This document shows positions 34,161-44,925 of a DNA stretch of 64,000 nt, piece after piece. The DNA is from Cercis canadensis. Its lineage: Eukaryota > Streptophyta > Magnoliopsida > Fabales > Fabaceae. The stretch covers positions 162,564 through 226,563 of the forward strand of contig QAOA01006558.1 in the NCBI GenBank assembly GCA_003255065.1, written 5' to 3'. Position 1 is the stretch's first letter, and each line of letters begins with the position of its first letter. Position numbers and translations under genes: made by a program. Under the pieces are notes generated by a model. That model was given only the letters and a program-made list of their open reading frames with translations. It was not told the origin of the DNA and searched no databases.

Positions 34161-34280
34161 CTGAGATCACTAGGGTTTGAAAAGCTTAAAGAAATGATTG
34201 GCCAAAAAGAGAAGTGTATCTCTCAGATTAAGAAGGAGATGAAGTTACAGAAAGTGAAGAGACCAAGTAAATATATAAAG
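34161..34280 (-). promoter_or_regulatory. Probable promoter and first non-coding exon of the LEA_2 gene
   Basis: On the minus strand a TATA-like TTTATATATTT (34269-34279) is followed about 30 bp later by a pyrimidine-rich CTTCACTTTCTG. There follows an 85-bp stretch without long ORFs that ends CCTAGTGATCTCAG/GTACGT. This looks like a plant core promoter and short 5'-UTR exon. It is assigned to the LEA_2 relic because that is the next minus-strand gene and its ATG is preceded by an acceptor. There is no transcript evidence. Confidence 0.5.
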
Positions 34281-34470
34281 GTAGAGAGGGAAGGTAATTT
34301 TTTTTTTTTTTTAAGGTGTCATATTACCACATAACGGTGCTCTCACTGTCATTTTAGTTCCTTATTTTTTTTGTGCCAATTTAGTCTTTGAATTTATGTT
34401 CCATCAGTCAATTTAGTCCTCCGTTTGGGTTCGTTAGTGAGGTTGTACGGAAATTTTCACATAGGATGTT

Positions 34471-34925
34471 AAGTGCTGACTTGGTTGTTAAATGCTGACG
34501 TGACAATGTGACATGACATGAATGGGACTTGTTGGACTAGGTTGGGTCAAAACGACGTCATTTTAACTCATAATTTTTTTTTCATCTTCAAGACGCCATC
34601 GTTTCTCCTCTTCTCTCTCCTTGTATCTTCTTCTTCTATCTCTCATCTTCATCGTTTCTCCTCTTCTCTTTCCCTGCATCTTCCTCTTCTCTTTCATTAA
34701 GTGCTGACTTGGTTGTTAAATGCTAACGTGGTAATGTGACATGGCATGAATGGGACTTGCTAGACTGGGTTGGGTCAAAACAACGTCATTTTAACTCATA
34801 ATTTTTTTTCATCTGCAAGACGCCATCCTTTCTCCTCTTCTTTCTCCTTGTATCTTCTTCTTCTCTCTCTCATCTTCATCATTTCTCTTATTCTCTCTCC
34901 CTACATCTTCCTCTTCTCTCTCTCT
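34471..34925. repeat. 228-bp direct tandem repeat inside the MULE-like arm
   Basis: 34471-34698 and 34699-34925 are direct copies, both starting AAGTGCTGACTTGGTTGTTA and ending in a CTTCTCTTT-rich tract. The second ends in a (CT)n run at about 34916-34932. Confidence 0.85.
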
Positions 34926-34963
34926 CTCTCTTTCACACACCTACACAAGCAATCATTAAAGAA

Positions 34964-35519
34964 ATGCAACCCTCCCCTTCTTCCCATCCCAAATTCAAGA
35001 CCCACAAGGACATTTCTTCTTCTTGGACTTTTATCGAGCACCTTGTCCGCACTAAATCCTTCAAAACAATCTTCTTCTCTGCTGATTGGAGAGTTATAAA
35101 TATTGGTTTAGAATCTTCAGGAAAACTTGGATGCCGAGTAATATAGGCCTCTTACAGGAGGTGGTAATAAAATCAAAGAAAGGTGATTGTTGTTATATCT
35201 TGCATTTGCTACGCATAAACAGTTAAGTGAGACGATAAGCTCTTATATCTTTTCTTTTAGAATGCATTTCTTTGTCATGGTAGAACCAGAACATAACCCC
35301 TTTTGGAGAACTTTGCTAATCGAAGGAAAGGAAAAGAAATACTATTGCTTAAACTTAAACAAGGGAATAACAACTCCTCTTGACTTGACTACAAAGCAGA
35401 TGTCACTCTTGCATGGGTTGATAGCGTTGGGAGGTGGGAAGGAAGAAACTCCATATCTTGAAAAAAAAGGGAACAATGAAGTTAGCCTAAGTCCATGTGA
35501 TTTATATATCTCATTATAA
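34964..35519 (+). pseudogene. Unidentified coding-like fragments in the MULE-like element
   Basis: Two open stretches look more protein-like than the surroundings but I do not recognise them. One (34964-35146) reads MQPSPSSHPKFKTHKDISSS and contains SSWTFIEHLVRTKSF. The other (about 35262-35519) has MVEPEHNPFWRTLLIEGKEK and MSLLHGLIALGGGKEETP. They may be captured exons of different host genes. They could equally be chance ORFs; no domain supports a function. Confidence 0.3.
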
Positions 35520-35676
35520 GTGCCAAATTCCTACTTCTTGTTGCTAGAAAATGAGAAAAGAGTAAGTCTTTGACTGTGACAGTGACCAAATACCAAGCTA
35601 AGCGGAATTTAGCCTTAAAGTGACTTCCTAGCTGCTGTTGCTCTCTCAAGACTTCTTTCTTGGCTCCAATGCCATA

Positions 35677-35886
35677 CAAGCTGCCATTTTGAGCGGTAAG
35701 GGAAATGAGAAGGTGCAGGACTTGCTTTTACTTGATGTTACACCACTCTTGCTTGGATTGGAAACTGCTAGAGGGGTCTTGACAATGCTCATTCCAAGGA
35801 ACACAGCCCTCCCTACCAAGAAAGAACATGTTTTCTCCACCTAATCAAATAACTAACCTGGTGTGCTGATTTAGGTGTACGAAGGA
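35677..35886 (+). pseudogene. HSP70 fragment captured in the MULE-like element
   Basis: About 70 residues match the linker region between the ATPase and substrate-binding domains of cytosolic HSP70 (whole protein about 650 residues). Blocks: [55 protein letters not shown], then GVLI and VYEG. Three stops replace Tyr/Gln codons after FST. No start, no ATPase domain and no C-terminal lid are present, so it is a captured scrap and not a chaperone gene. Confidence 0.88.
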
Positions 35887-36152
35887 AGATGAGAGAGAGA
35901 AGAAGATTAGAGAGAGAGAAGAGGAGAAACGATGCCGTTAAGTGCTCACCCCACAAAACTTATTTTTTTAAAATGCCATGTCACATTGCCATATCAGCGC
36001 TTAACGGCTATGTCAGCACTTAACGTGCCATGTGGAAATTTCCGTTCAACCTCACTAATAGACCTAGACGGATGACTAAATTGGCAGATGGAACATAAAT
36101 TCAATGACTAAATTGGCACCCAAAAAAAATGAGGGACTAAAGTGACAGTAGG

Positions 36153-36680
36153 AGTATTTTTTTTGAGGACCAAAAAGAGGTTTTACTCTAAATTGAAAGA
36201 CTAAAGTGACAAAAAATAAATAAATTAATGATTAAAGTGACATTTTGAAAAATTCAATGAACAAAATAGGGTTTTACTCTTGCAAATTGAGGGGACCAAA
36301 GTATAGTTTAAGTGCTCTCATGTTAGCATATACAAGCTCAAATTTAAATATTATTACTTCATTTAAAGGAGTTTTGAGAAATTTAAAATGCCTACTAAAT
36401 TTCTATATCATATTTTTACTTGAAAATTGGTACACTTAAATTGGCCATTAATTTATGAGGTGACAAATGATTCTAACACAATTTAATTCCCTAAAAGAAT
36501 ATAATTTCTAATTTTCTAGGATTATTCCACCCTCATTATGAAAAAAATAACTCTAATTGATATAATAAGATCTAGTTTAATTGTATTTTAAAAAACTTAA
36601 AATCTACATGGCAATTTTGGAGTATTCACATTAAAATCTACATATTATGGCCTGGTACATGATATTTATGAATGCTTTTA
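36153..36680. other. AT-rich spacer, no gene
   Basis: Contains the GACTAAAGTGACA-type motifs at 36198-36240, perhaps an arm of a second MULE-like element. Nothing else is recognisable. Confidence 0.4.
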
Positions 36681-38091
36681 TACTATAAGAAAATTCTTGG
36701 ATTCCAATGGATTTTTTCGTTGGAATTTTAAATTCCAAAGGAAATTCCAACAGAATTTGGGTCGTTGGAGAAGTGGTCGATGAAATTGTAAAATTTCAAC
36801 GGAACAGTAATTTTAACAGAATTTTACAGTTGGAATTTTTTTTAAAAAAAAATTACAATAGAAAATTCCGTTGGAATTTTTAATATATTTTAAAAGAATA
36901 TTATTTTTTATTTTTTTAAAAAAATTTCGAAAATTATTTTTTGTGTTTTGAAATTCCAAAGGAATTGAATTACCTATCCTAAGTTTTTTTTTTTTTTTTA
37001 CGTAATAAATTTCTAAATAATATTTGTTAAAAATCAAAATATACCATTTACAAATATCCCTTTCATTAAATAATTTCTATAACACAAATATCCAATTCAT
37101 TATATAATTCTTATAAGTTAATAATGTACAGAGTACAAAAGTTTAAATCTCAAATAATTACACCAAGTTTATTTCTAATTGTTCAAAATATATATTGTAT
37201 AACAAGAGCATACCTTCTCTCAACTACATAAAAATGAAACATAAATTTTGTAGAACAGCAAAATGCTATAACTAAATTTTAGTTTTCATAATGTTTATTG
37301 TTTTCTGCATATCTCCAACCGCCTCAACATTGTCCGATCATCTTCAATTTCTTTGCTATCTACTTCCTCATAAGTTTCATCTTTTACAGGCCAAGGTTTT
37401 TTAATTACATTCATAGTGGCAGAAGGAGTTGACCCTTTGTGTTGTGCAATCTTTCAAGGCCTTTAAGGTATCCTCTGAGGAAATTAGAACAAAGAGAAAA
37501 TCAAATAGAACATATGATAAGACAACAATCAAATATGAGAAACCGATAGCATGGCAATAAATGAATTCCAATATAAGATGACTATTAAATGGAAAACATG
37601 CCTAAACTTCAATTTATCACTTTGTTTATACTTTTATTCTTTTTGAATTGGTACAAGCATTCAAAAGTAAATAATATTAAAACCAATTTTTCTTTTTAAA
37701 AAAAATTCACTTGGTAACGCAAGCTAGAAAGAGAATCATCCTCTATAAACATTCAAGGTTCAAAATTATAGACCAATGCAGCAATGCTGCATCATATATA
37801 GATCGGATACCAACAAGCAAATCCAGAAATTCTTGAGAAATAAACAATCAGAGACCTCTAAAGACATTCTTTTGGCAAATGTAAACAACTTGCTTTATCC
37901 AGAAACAAAATAAAATAGAATAGCAGCATATTAATTTAAAAAAAAAATGAGAGCAACAATATTGCTAGAGTGAGTTGAGGAAGATGTTGACACAAATCTA
38001 TGTAGATAATACCAGATTAAGGAAGCAGATCAATTTAGTTATTGGGTATGCTCTAAATGCAAAATCAGAAACTACATAGTTTTATACTATT
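36681..38091 (-). mobile_element. CACTA-like transposon end with subterminal repeats
   Basis: TACTATAAGAAAATTC at 36681 resembles the CACTA terminus CACTA(C/T)AAGAAAA with one change. It is followed by many short repeats of TTCCGTTGGAATT, TTCCAACGG and variants in both orientations up to about 36970, as in CACTA subterminal regions. A coding-like segment on the minus strand follows. The opposite end was not found before Athila C begins at 39378. Confidence 0.55.
37300..37480 (-). pseudogene. Unidentified C-terminal coding fragment
   Basis: On the minus strand an acceptor-like TTCTAATTTCCTCAG precedes a stretch ending GSTPSATMNVIKKPWPVKDE, TYEEVDSKEIEDDRTMLRRL and a stop. It may be the last exon of a transposon or host gene. 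I do not recognise the protein, and a frame change may lie near 37450. Confidence 0.3.
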
Positions 38092-38766
38092 TGATGCGTT
38101 CGCGTACCCGAAGGATCGAAACGGAGTGTTTGGATACCAAACTGTGGGATGACCTTGGTTATCGCAATACAGTGAACCCTTAACAAGGAAGGATCCTTGG
38201 TAAGTTCAAGTTCAAGTTCTTTGCCCAAGAACAACAGGGAAGCTCTCAATCCAGAGAAACTCAATAATTCAGAAACTGAATAATATTAATCTCAAAAACT
38301 GTTTTGCAAAGGCATACATGAATTCCTTATATTAGCAATTCGGCTAGGAGGCTACAAGCTATGATGGATCCTCTAAGAAAGTTAATAAAACCCTAATACC
38401 CAGTTTGGCCCATAGACATAAAGGCCTAAAATATTAAAAAAATGAATTTAAAAATAATTAAATGTTTTGGCCCATAAACATAAAGGCCCAAAAATAAAAC
38501 TAATTAAATTAAACATAATTTTTGGCCTGCTCCAAACTTGGGCTCCAAGCTGGCCCATGTGCACCTTCTACAAGAGACAGATAAGTGATCCATCTCAACT
38601 CTGAACTTGGCCCAGCTACTCTGAACTTGGTCTGCACCTCTTGGACTAGGCTTAACAATGCCTCTCTCACTCGCTTAGCTCTACTTCTAGTCATCGGGCC
38701 TCCAACTCCAAGCAAGGGATCATAACACTCCTAGGGTTAAGGCGTGTAGCAAGCTGATTCGCATCA
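38092..38766 (-). mobile_element. Solo LTR (or TRIM), 675 bp
   Basis: Ends TGATGCG...CGCATCA with target duplication CTATT (38087-38091 and 38767-38771). On the minus strand an open stretch (38509-38715) near the LTR start reads GGPMTRSRAKRVREALLSLV, which resembles the extreme C-terminus of some plant gypsy polyproteins (GP-I/M-TR-A/S-RAK). The parent element may therefore let its pol reading frame run into the 3' LTR. No internal domain or primer site is present here. Confidence 0.82.
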
Positions 38767-38771
38767 CTATT

Positions 38772-39377
38772 AGTGTGTAAATGACGAAGATTGAATGGAG
38801 AGCTGAATTCACTTACCCTTGGCAATTTTTATGACTAAGGTCTCATGCATCTATTGCTCTAAGCAGAAATGACCAAGCAGAAATTGCAGTAGCTAAAACG
38901 GTAGGGTTCTGCTTACTTGCACACACCTACAAGTAAAAATCATCATTCTTAATTAGCTTCCTCTAAGAATCTCAAGTACTATTCACCAAAAATAAAGCAT
39001 CAAAGCACTGGGCATAAAAATGAATTAAGAGATGGAGGTATTACAGAATCACTACTTTACAATCTAATTATAATGAAGCAGTACCACAATACCCAATTCA
39101 GTTAATTACATGATCAATATTCACAGTTATGCAGATATACAAAGATAAGCAAAACATGGGGTATTTGATTGATAAAGGACTTATGTCAAACTTAGATTTT
39201 GGAAGAATGAATCCCCATATTGTTTGCATTGCTGCTGATGTAGAGATCAAACACAGGTACCATGATTGTTCCAACTACTGATGCAGCTCTTGCAGGTGCA
39301 TATTCTCTTGCATAAAAATGAATTTGTTATCCAACAAAAAACCATGCTCTCTGTAGTTGGAACTCCAGTGTGAAATA
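38772..39377. other. AT-rich spacer, no gene recognised
   Basis: Continuation of the sequence interrupted by the solo LTR; possibly more of the CACTA-like element. I see no convincing ORF or repeat. Confidence 0.4.
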
Positions 39378-40837
39378 TGATATTTACTTATTTTGGCTAT
39401 TAGTTTCATGCTTTGTTTATGCATTCTCACTCACATTTGAGTAAATTTTCTTAAACATGGTACTTCATCCTTGTATTTGTGTTAACATGTGTTTTTTCTT
39501 GTTGGTCAAGAAAAAAGGAAGGATATTAGGGAATTTCTGGAGCAAAGTGTAGAGAAAGCAGTAAAGTATGAAGTTCAGACAAGGGACACGGTTGTGCACA
39601 CGACCATGTGTGTGCCCGTGTCAAGGCTCCAGAAGTACCTGCATAGCTTATGAAGAACACGACCAAGATTGTTGAAGGACATGCCCGTGTTGGATGTTGT
39701 GTTAGTCAACTAGAGACCACCCTGAAGTGAACACGCCCTTAGCCAGAGAAGCATAGGCCATGTTGAGAATGAACATGCCTTGAAGCTGAAGAGACATAGC
39801 TGTGTCTTTAGTCCAAAATTCTTACTTAAGTGACACGCCCAGTCCCATAAGTAAACATGGCCCGTGTCTAGCCCGTGTTTGAACTATTGTAGGCTAAATC
39901 CCAAGGTTCCATACACTATATATATGAACTTTAAAGGGGAAGTAAAGGGAGACTTTTTGACATCAGAAACAAGGACGACAATCAAACTTTGAAGGTTTGA
40001 AGAGGAACAAGATAGAGGACTGAACTTTTGAAGGAATTCATGAGAATGAGTTTTTCTTATTCTGTCCTTTCTTCTATGTATTCTTTTAGTGCAGCTTTTA
40101 TTATCCTTTTGAGCTAAACTGTAAAGGTCTAGATAGGATGAACCCTAGAGTTGAATTTGTACTCTTCTTCTTTTAATTCAATAAAGAATTGCATCTTTCT
40201 TGTCTTAGAATTGTCTATGATTCTTATTCATTGTTGAATTAATAAAGCATGCCATTAATTTAATACAAGATTTTAGTTTATAGATTAAGAAATCGTAAAT
40301 TGAACAGATCACTTATAGGCAATAAGATTTGCATGGACTCCTAGAGATAGGATCACATAAGTCTTCTAGTTAGGGTTGACTTAATATAGGGAATTCACAG
40401 AACGTAAACTAATGCATTCCTGTGGGTGTTGATTAGGAAGAGATTTCAATCAATCAACTCAGAAATAGCTGTCATATTTCTTGAGAAAATTCAAGAATCT
40501 CCATCAGTCTAAGTAAAGAATTGGTGATCATTGAGTTAAAGTTGAAAGTGCAAAGCCAAATTCTAGGGGGAATGTTATCTAGGTCTATTTATCTAATTGA
40601 TAAACCTTTGAGAGTTTGTTGCTATTGTTTTATTATCTTGCTTCTATTAGCTTAATTAAGTAGTTCATTAATTTAGCCATAAATTTGAGATTAGATAATA
40701 GAAAAAGGATTAATACTAATAGCTATAGTCCTCGTGAGAACGATATCCATACTCAATTGAGCTATTCTACAAAACGATAGGTACACTTGCCTAGAGTGAT
40801 TGTAGTATTGATTTAATTGGATACTTTACAAACATCA
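39378..40837 (+). mobile_element. 5' LTR of element C (family B)
   Basis: 1460 bp, starting TGATATTTACTTATTTTGG and ending CTTTACAAACATCA, directly before a primer-binding site. It is collinear with the solo LTR at 4068-5481. The ACACGG/CCGTGT array is at 39583-39895. Confidence 0.92.
39583..39895. repeat. ACACGG/CCGTGT half-site array in the 5' LTR of C
   Basis: Half-sites and decayed variants (GGGACACGGTTGTGCACACG, GTGCCCGTGTC, GGCCCGTGTCTAGCCCGTGT) lie over about 310 bp. The position is collinear with the other family B LTRs. Confidence 0.75.
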
Positions 40838-40843
40838 AGTTTT

Positions 40844-40858
40844 TGGTGTTGCCGGGGA
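40844..40858 (+). other. Primer-binding site of element C
   Basis: TGGTGTTGCCGGGGA lies six bases after the LTR end. It resembles the Athila tRNA-Asp site but lacks three bases in its middle. Confidence 0.75.
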
Positions 40859-40994
40859 CTATAATATTAGGAACATTTAATTTCTATTACTCTAGTCATT
40901 TTATTTCTTTTCTTTAGTTAATTTTGTCTAGCTTGGAGTTTCTTTCTTATCTTTGTTTGTGGTTAATCTTTGCAAAAGCTAGTCATACTGGTGT

Positions 40995-42720
40995 ATGAAA
41001 AGAAGTCATAATCAAAATCTTTTGGAGCTGAATTCAGAGATTGAACACACATTCGTGAGAAAATCAAGGAAGAAGGCTATCCCACTCCAGACTCAACCAT
41101 CCGAGCCTAGTTTCAAACAAGAATTTACCATGGCTGAGCAAGCAAGACAACCAACCATAGGGGATTATGCCAGACCATCGCTTGTTGGAATTGAGTCCAA
41201 CATAACTAGACCTCCGGTGAACACTAACAACTTTGAAATCAAGTTAAACATCATCCAGATGGTACAGCAGCTTGTGTAATTCGATGGATTGCCGGATGAA
41301 GACCCTCATGCTCACATCACAAATTTCTTGGAGATTTGTGATACCTTTAAAATCAATGGAGCTATTAAGAATGCAATTAGACTGAGGCTTTTCCCTTTCA
41401 CATTGTGGGATAAAGCGAAATTATGGTTGAAGACATTACCTCCTGGTTCTATCAAAACATGAGATGATCTCACTAAGAGATTTCTAAGCCGATACTTCCT
41501 TCCAACTAGAACAGCAAAGCTTAGAAATGACATATTCTTCTTCCAGCAACTAAATGGTGAAACACTTTATGAAGCATGGGAGAGATGAAAGAAATTGCTG
41601 TGAAAATGCCCACATCATGGGCTGGATTTGGGGTCTAAATGCAAACTTTTCATAGTGGTCTTAGCTTTGGGACTAAGCAACTCATTGATGTTTCCTCTAG
41701 AGGAACCACAAGCTTCAAAACCCCTGAAGAGTTGCAGAAGCTGATTAAGAACATCACTATCAATAACTACCAATGAGGGAACCAGAGAATGAAGATCATA
41801 TCTGGAGGAGTGGATGTTGTCACTTCTTTGGACGCAAAAATTGAGGCCCTTACTAAGAAGATTGATGATTAGAGCAGACCTACTCCACCAGCACCAGTTA
41901 TGAGCTGTGACATTTATGGAGGAGGACATTCTAATCATGAATGCCAGGCATCTACCATGGGACCAACAGTAGAGCAAGCAGATTACTTGGGAAATCGAAT
42001 GCCCAATAATCCTTACTCTGACATGTATAATGCTGGGTGGAGAAATCACCTGAATTTCGCTTGGAGTAATCAAGGGCAGCAGAGGCAAGGTCCTCCACTC
42101 GGATTTTAGCAGCCTTCTAACCCACCACAAAAGTTGACCATTGAAGATCAACTATCTAAATTCATTGCAGTATCATAAGGCCGATTCAAAACCACCAAAA
42201 TAGCTTTGAGGAATCAGGAGGCTTCCATCCATAACCTTGAGACTCAAATTGGTTAGCTAGCCAAGCTGATTTCAAAAAGGCCACCAGGGACTTTAAGTAG
42301 CTACACCGAGCCAAATCCTAAGGAACAAGCCAAGGCTATCACATTGAGGAGTGGTAAAGAGTTGAAAGAAGGTGAGAGAGAGCAAACTGGTAATAGAGGT
42401 GCTGCTGTAACTAAGAAGACAAAGGGAATTGTATTGGAAAAGACAGAGGAGCCAAAGAAGAAAGTGGTGAAGGAATACCAGCCACCCATACCTTACTCGA
42501 GCAGGCTTGCAAATGACAGAAATGAGGAACAATTTGGTAAATGTTTAGAACTTTTTAAGCAATTGCATATTAACATTCCTTTTGTTGAAGGTTTTTCACA
42601 GATGCCAAAATATGCAAAGTTCTTGAAGGACCTCCTTTTTAACAAGAAAAAGCTCAAGCAGCTATCAATGGTGACCCTAAATGAGGAGGGCTCCACCATA
42701 GTCCAAAACAAGCTACCATG
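40995..42720 (+). pseudogene. Gag of element C (Athila), broken
   Basis: Begins MKRSHNQNLLELNSEIEHTF. Further blocks: [66 protein letters not shown], a frameshift near 41640, SGLSFGTKQLIDVS-like sequence, CDIYGGGHSNHEC (knuckle-like, second Cys changed), GNRMPNNPYSDMY, AITLRSGKELKEGEREQ and MPKYAKFLKDLL. At least eight stops replace Gln, Trp or Arg codons seen in element F. The 5' leader (40859-40994) is short and non-coding. Confidence 0.88.
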
Positions 42721-43400
42721 AAAAATAAAGGATCCAGGGAATTTTACTATCCCTTGCAATATTGGTAGTTTATATGTTGATAGGGCATTAGCAGATTTAG
42801 GTGTTAGTATAAATTTGATGCCCTATAGTATGTTTCAAAAAATGGGACTTGGTGAACCAGCACCCACTAGGATGAGCATTCAACTAGTGGATAGGTTTAT
42901 CATATATCCTAAGAGTATAATAGAATATGTCCTAGTAAAAGTTGATAAGTTTATTTTCCCTGTAGATTTTGTGATCATGAACATTGATGAAGATGTTAAG
43001 GTACCCTTGCTTTTAGGTTGACCATTCCTTGCTACAACTAGAGTCATTATTGATGTTCATGGTGGCAAGTTGACTTTAAGGGTGGAAGACGAGCAAGTGA
43101 TCTTTAAAATATCTGAGGCCATGAAGCACAAGATGAGTATGGAAGATACATGTTTTTATGTAGATGTGATTGAGTCACTTGTGTCTTGTTGTATGCAGAA
43201 AATCCTCACTAAAGATGCATTGGAGACGTGTATCATGCAAGAAGATTAGGAGACTGATCACACAGAGATTAGGGAGCATGTGGCATACCTGCAAGCCCAT
43301 GAGCCATTGATCTCTTAAGAACATTGAGGATAACAGAACCAGAATCAGACCATCTATTGAGGATCCACCTGAGTTGGAGCTGAAAAGACTTCTAGAACAC
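42721..43400 (+). pseudogene. Aspartic protease region of element C
   Basis: The active site reads LADLGVSINLMPYSMF (DLGVS for the family DLGAS). It is followed by MSIQLVDRFIIYP, FIFPVDFVIMNIDEDVKVP, LLLG then a stop for Arg (about 43019), and VIIDVHGGKLTLRV. A linker with further stops leads to RT. Confidence 0.85.
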
Positions 43401-44505
43401 TTGAAATATGCTTTCTTGGCAGAAAATTCCAAGCTGCCTGTTATTATTGCAACAAACCTGACAAAGGATCAAAGAGGGAAATTATTAAATGTGCTTAAGA
43501 TGCACAAGAAGGTCATAGCATGGAAGATCTATGATATGAGAGGAATTAGCCCCTCATTCTGCACTCACAAGATTTCATTAGAAGAGAATTGCAAGCCGTT
43601 GGTACAGCCACAACGACGAATAAATCTGAACATGAAAGATGTGGTGAAAAAAGAGGTAATTAAACTTCTAGATGCAGGAGTTATTTACCCTATTGTTGAC
43701 AGTTCTTGAGTTAGTCTTGTGCAGGTAGTGCTAAAGAAAAGAGGAATGACAATGGTGCCTAATGGGAAGAATGAGTTGGTGCCAATGAGAATAGTCACAG
43801 ACTAGAGAGTCTGTATAGACTATCGGAAGCTGCCACTGGGAAAGATCACTTCCCTCTACCATTCATAGACCAGATGCTGGAGCAGATGGCTGGACATGTC
43901 TATTACTATTTTTTGGATGGAATGTCAGGATACTTCCAGATACCCATTGCCCGAGAAGATTAGGAGAAGACAACCTTCACATGTCCTTATGATACGTTTG
44001 CCTATAGAAGAATGTCCTTTAGGTTGTGTCATGCCCCTGCCATCTTTCAAAAGTGCATGATGGCAATCTTTGATAAATTGGTTGAGGACATCATGGAGTA
44101 TTTATGGACAATTTCTTTGTCTTTGGTAACTCTTTTGAATTATGCTTGCATAACTTAGCTAGAGTCCTTGAGAGGTGTGAGCAAACTAATCTGGTCCTGA
44201 ATTAGGAGAAATGTCATTTTATGGTTCGAAAGGGTATAGTATTAGGACATAAAATCTCTAGGAAGAGTATAGAGGTCGATAGGGCAAAAATAAAGACCAT
44301 AGCTAAGTTGCCACCACCTACTTCAATGAAGGCAGTTAGGAGCTTTCTAGGTTATGCTGGCTTCTATAGAAGATTTATTAAAGATTTTTCCAAGATAGCT
44401 AGACCTCTTACTAAGCTACTTGAAAATGATTTACCTTTTGTCTTTAATGATGATTGTATGATTGCATTTAACACTTTAATAAAGCCCTATTATGGTTACA
44501 CCTGA
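43401..44505 (+). pseudogene. Reverse transcriptase of element C, mutated catalytic box
   Basis: Blocks: NLTKDQRGKLLNVLKMHKK, CTHKISLEENCKPLVQPQRR, VCIDYRKL followed by a small deletion, AGHVYYYFLDGMSGYFQIPI, TFTCPYDTFAYRRMSF and KGIVLGHKISRKSIEVDRAK. The catalytic box reads FMDN at about 44100-44111 (FMDD in F and E) and lies behind a one-base frameshift. Several stops interrupt the frame. Not functional. Confidence 0.87.
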
Positions 44506-44925
44506 TTGGTCATTACCATTTAAACTAATATGTGAGGCAAGTGATTTTGCAGTAGGAGCAGTTTTGGGATAGCACAAGGACAAGCACTTCTGACCCATTT
44601 ATTATGCAAGAAAAACCTTGGCTAATGCTCAGAAGAACTATACTACCACTGAGAAAGAGTTGCTTGTAGTAGTTTATTCTTTAGACAAATTTAGATGTTA
44701 TCTTATTCTGTTTAAAGTCATTGTGTATATTGATCATTTAGCACTGAGGTATCTTTTGAGCAAAAATAATGCTAAGCCTTGACTAATACGCTGGGTTTTG
44801 TTGTTGAAGGAGTTTGACCTGGAGATTTAAGATCGTAAGGGAACCGAGAACCTAGTAGCAGACCACTTGACTAGTCTGGAACTCCCAGCTCAAGGGGGTT
44901 AGTGGAAGAAGATGTGAATGACAAT
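44490..44925 (+). pseudogene. RNase H of element C
   Basis: Blocks [68 protein letters not shown] and LLKEFDLEI, with five stops in place of Gln, Trp or Arg and a frameshift near the RT junction. Collinear with 17573-18040 of element F. Confidence 0.85.

Larger units (their letters stand above)
34339..36152. mobile_element. MULE-like element with long inverted repeats and gene fragments
   Basis: The left arm (about 34340-34600) and the reverse complement of the right arm (about 35910-36152) match over some 250 bp. Shared blocks include TGTCA(C/T)TTTAGT, GTGCCAATTTAGTC, TTGAATTTATGTTCCATC, GTTAAGTGCTGAC and CGTTTCTCCTCTTCTCTCT. Long arms of this kind enclosing transduplicated coding scraps are typical of Pack-MULEs. 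I could not find a clear 9-bp target duplication, so the outer ends are approximate. A further related stretch at 36160-36300 (GACTAAAGTGAC repeats) may be a second arm. No transposase was seen. Confidence 0.65.

Noticed and set aside
35677..35886. A real HSP70 gene
   Set aside because: Only about 70 of some 650 residues are present, with stops, inside a MULE-like element.
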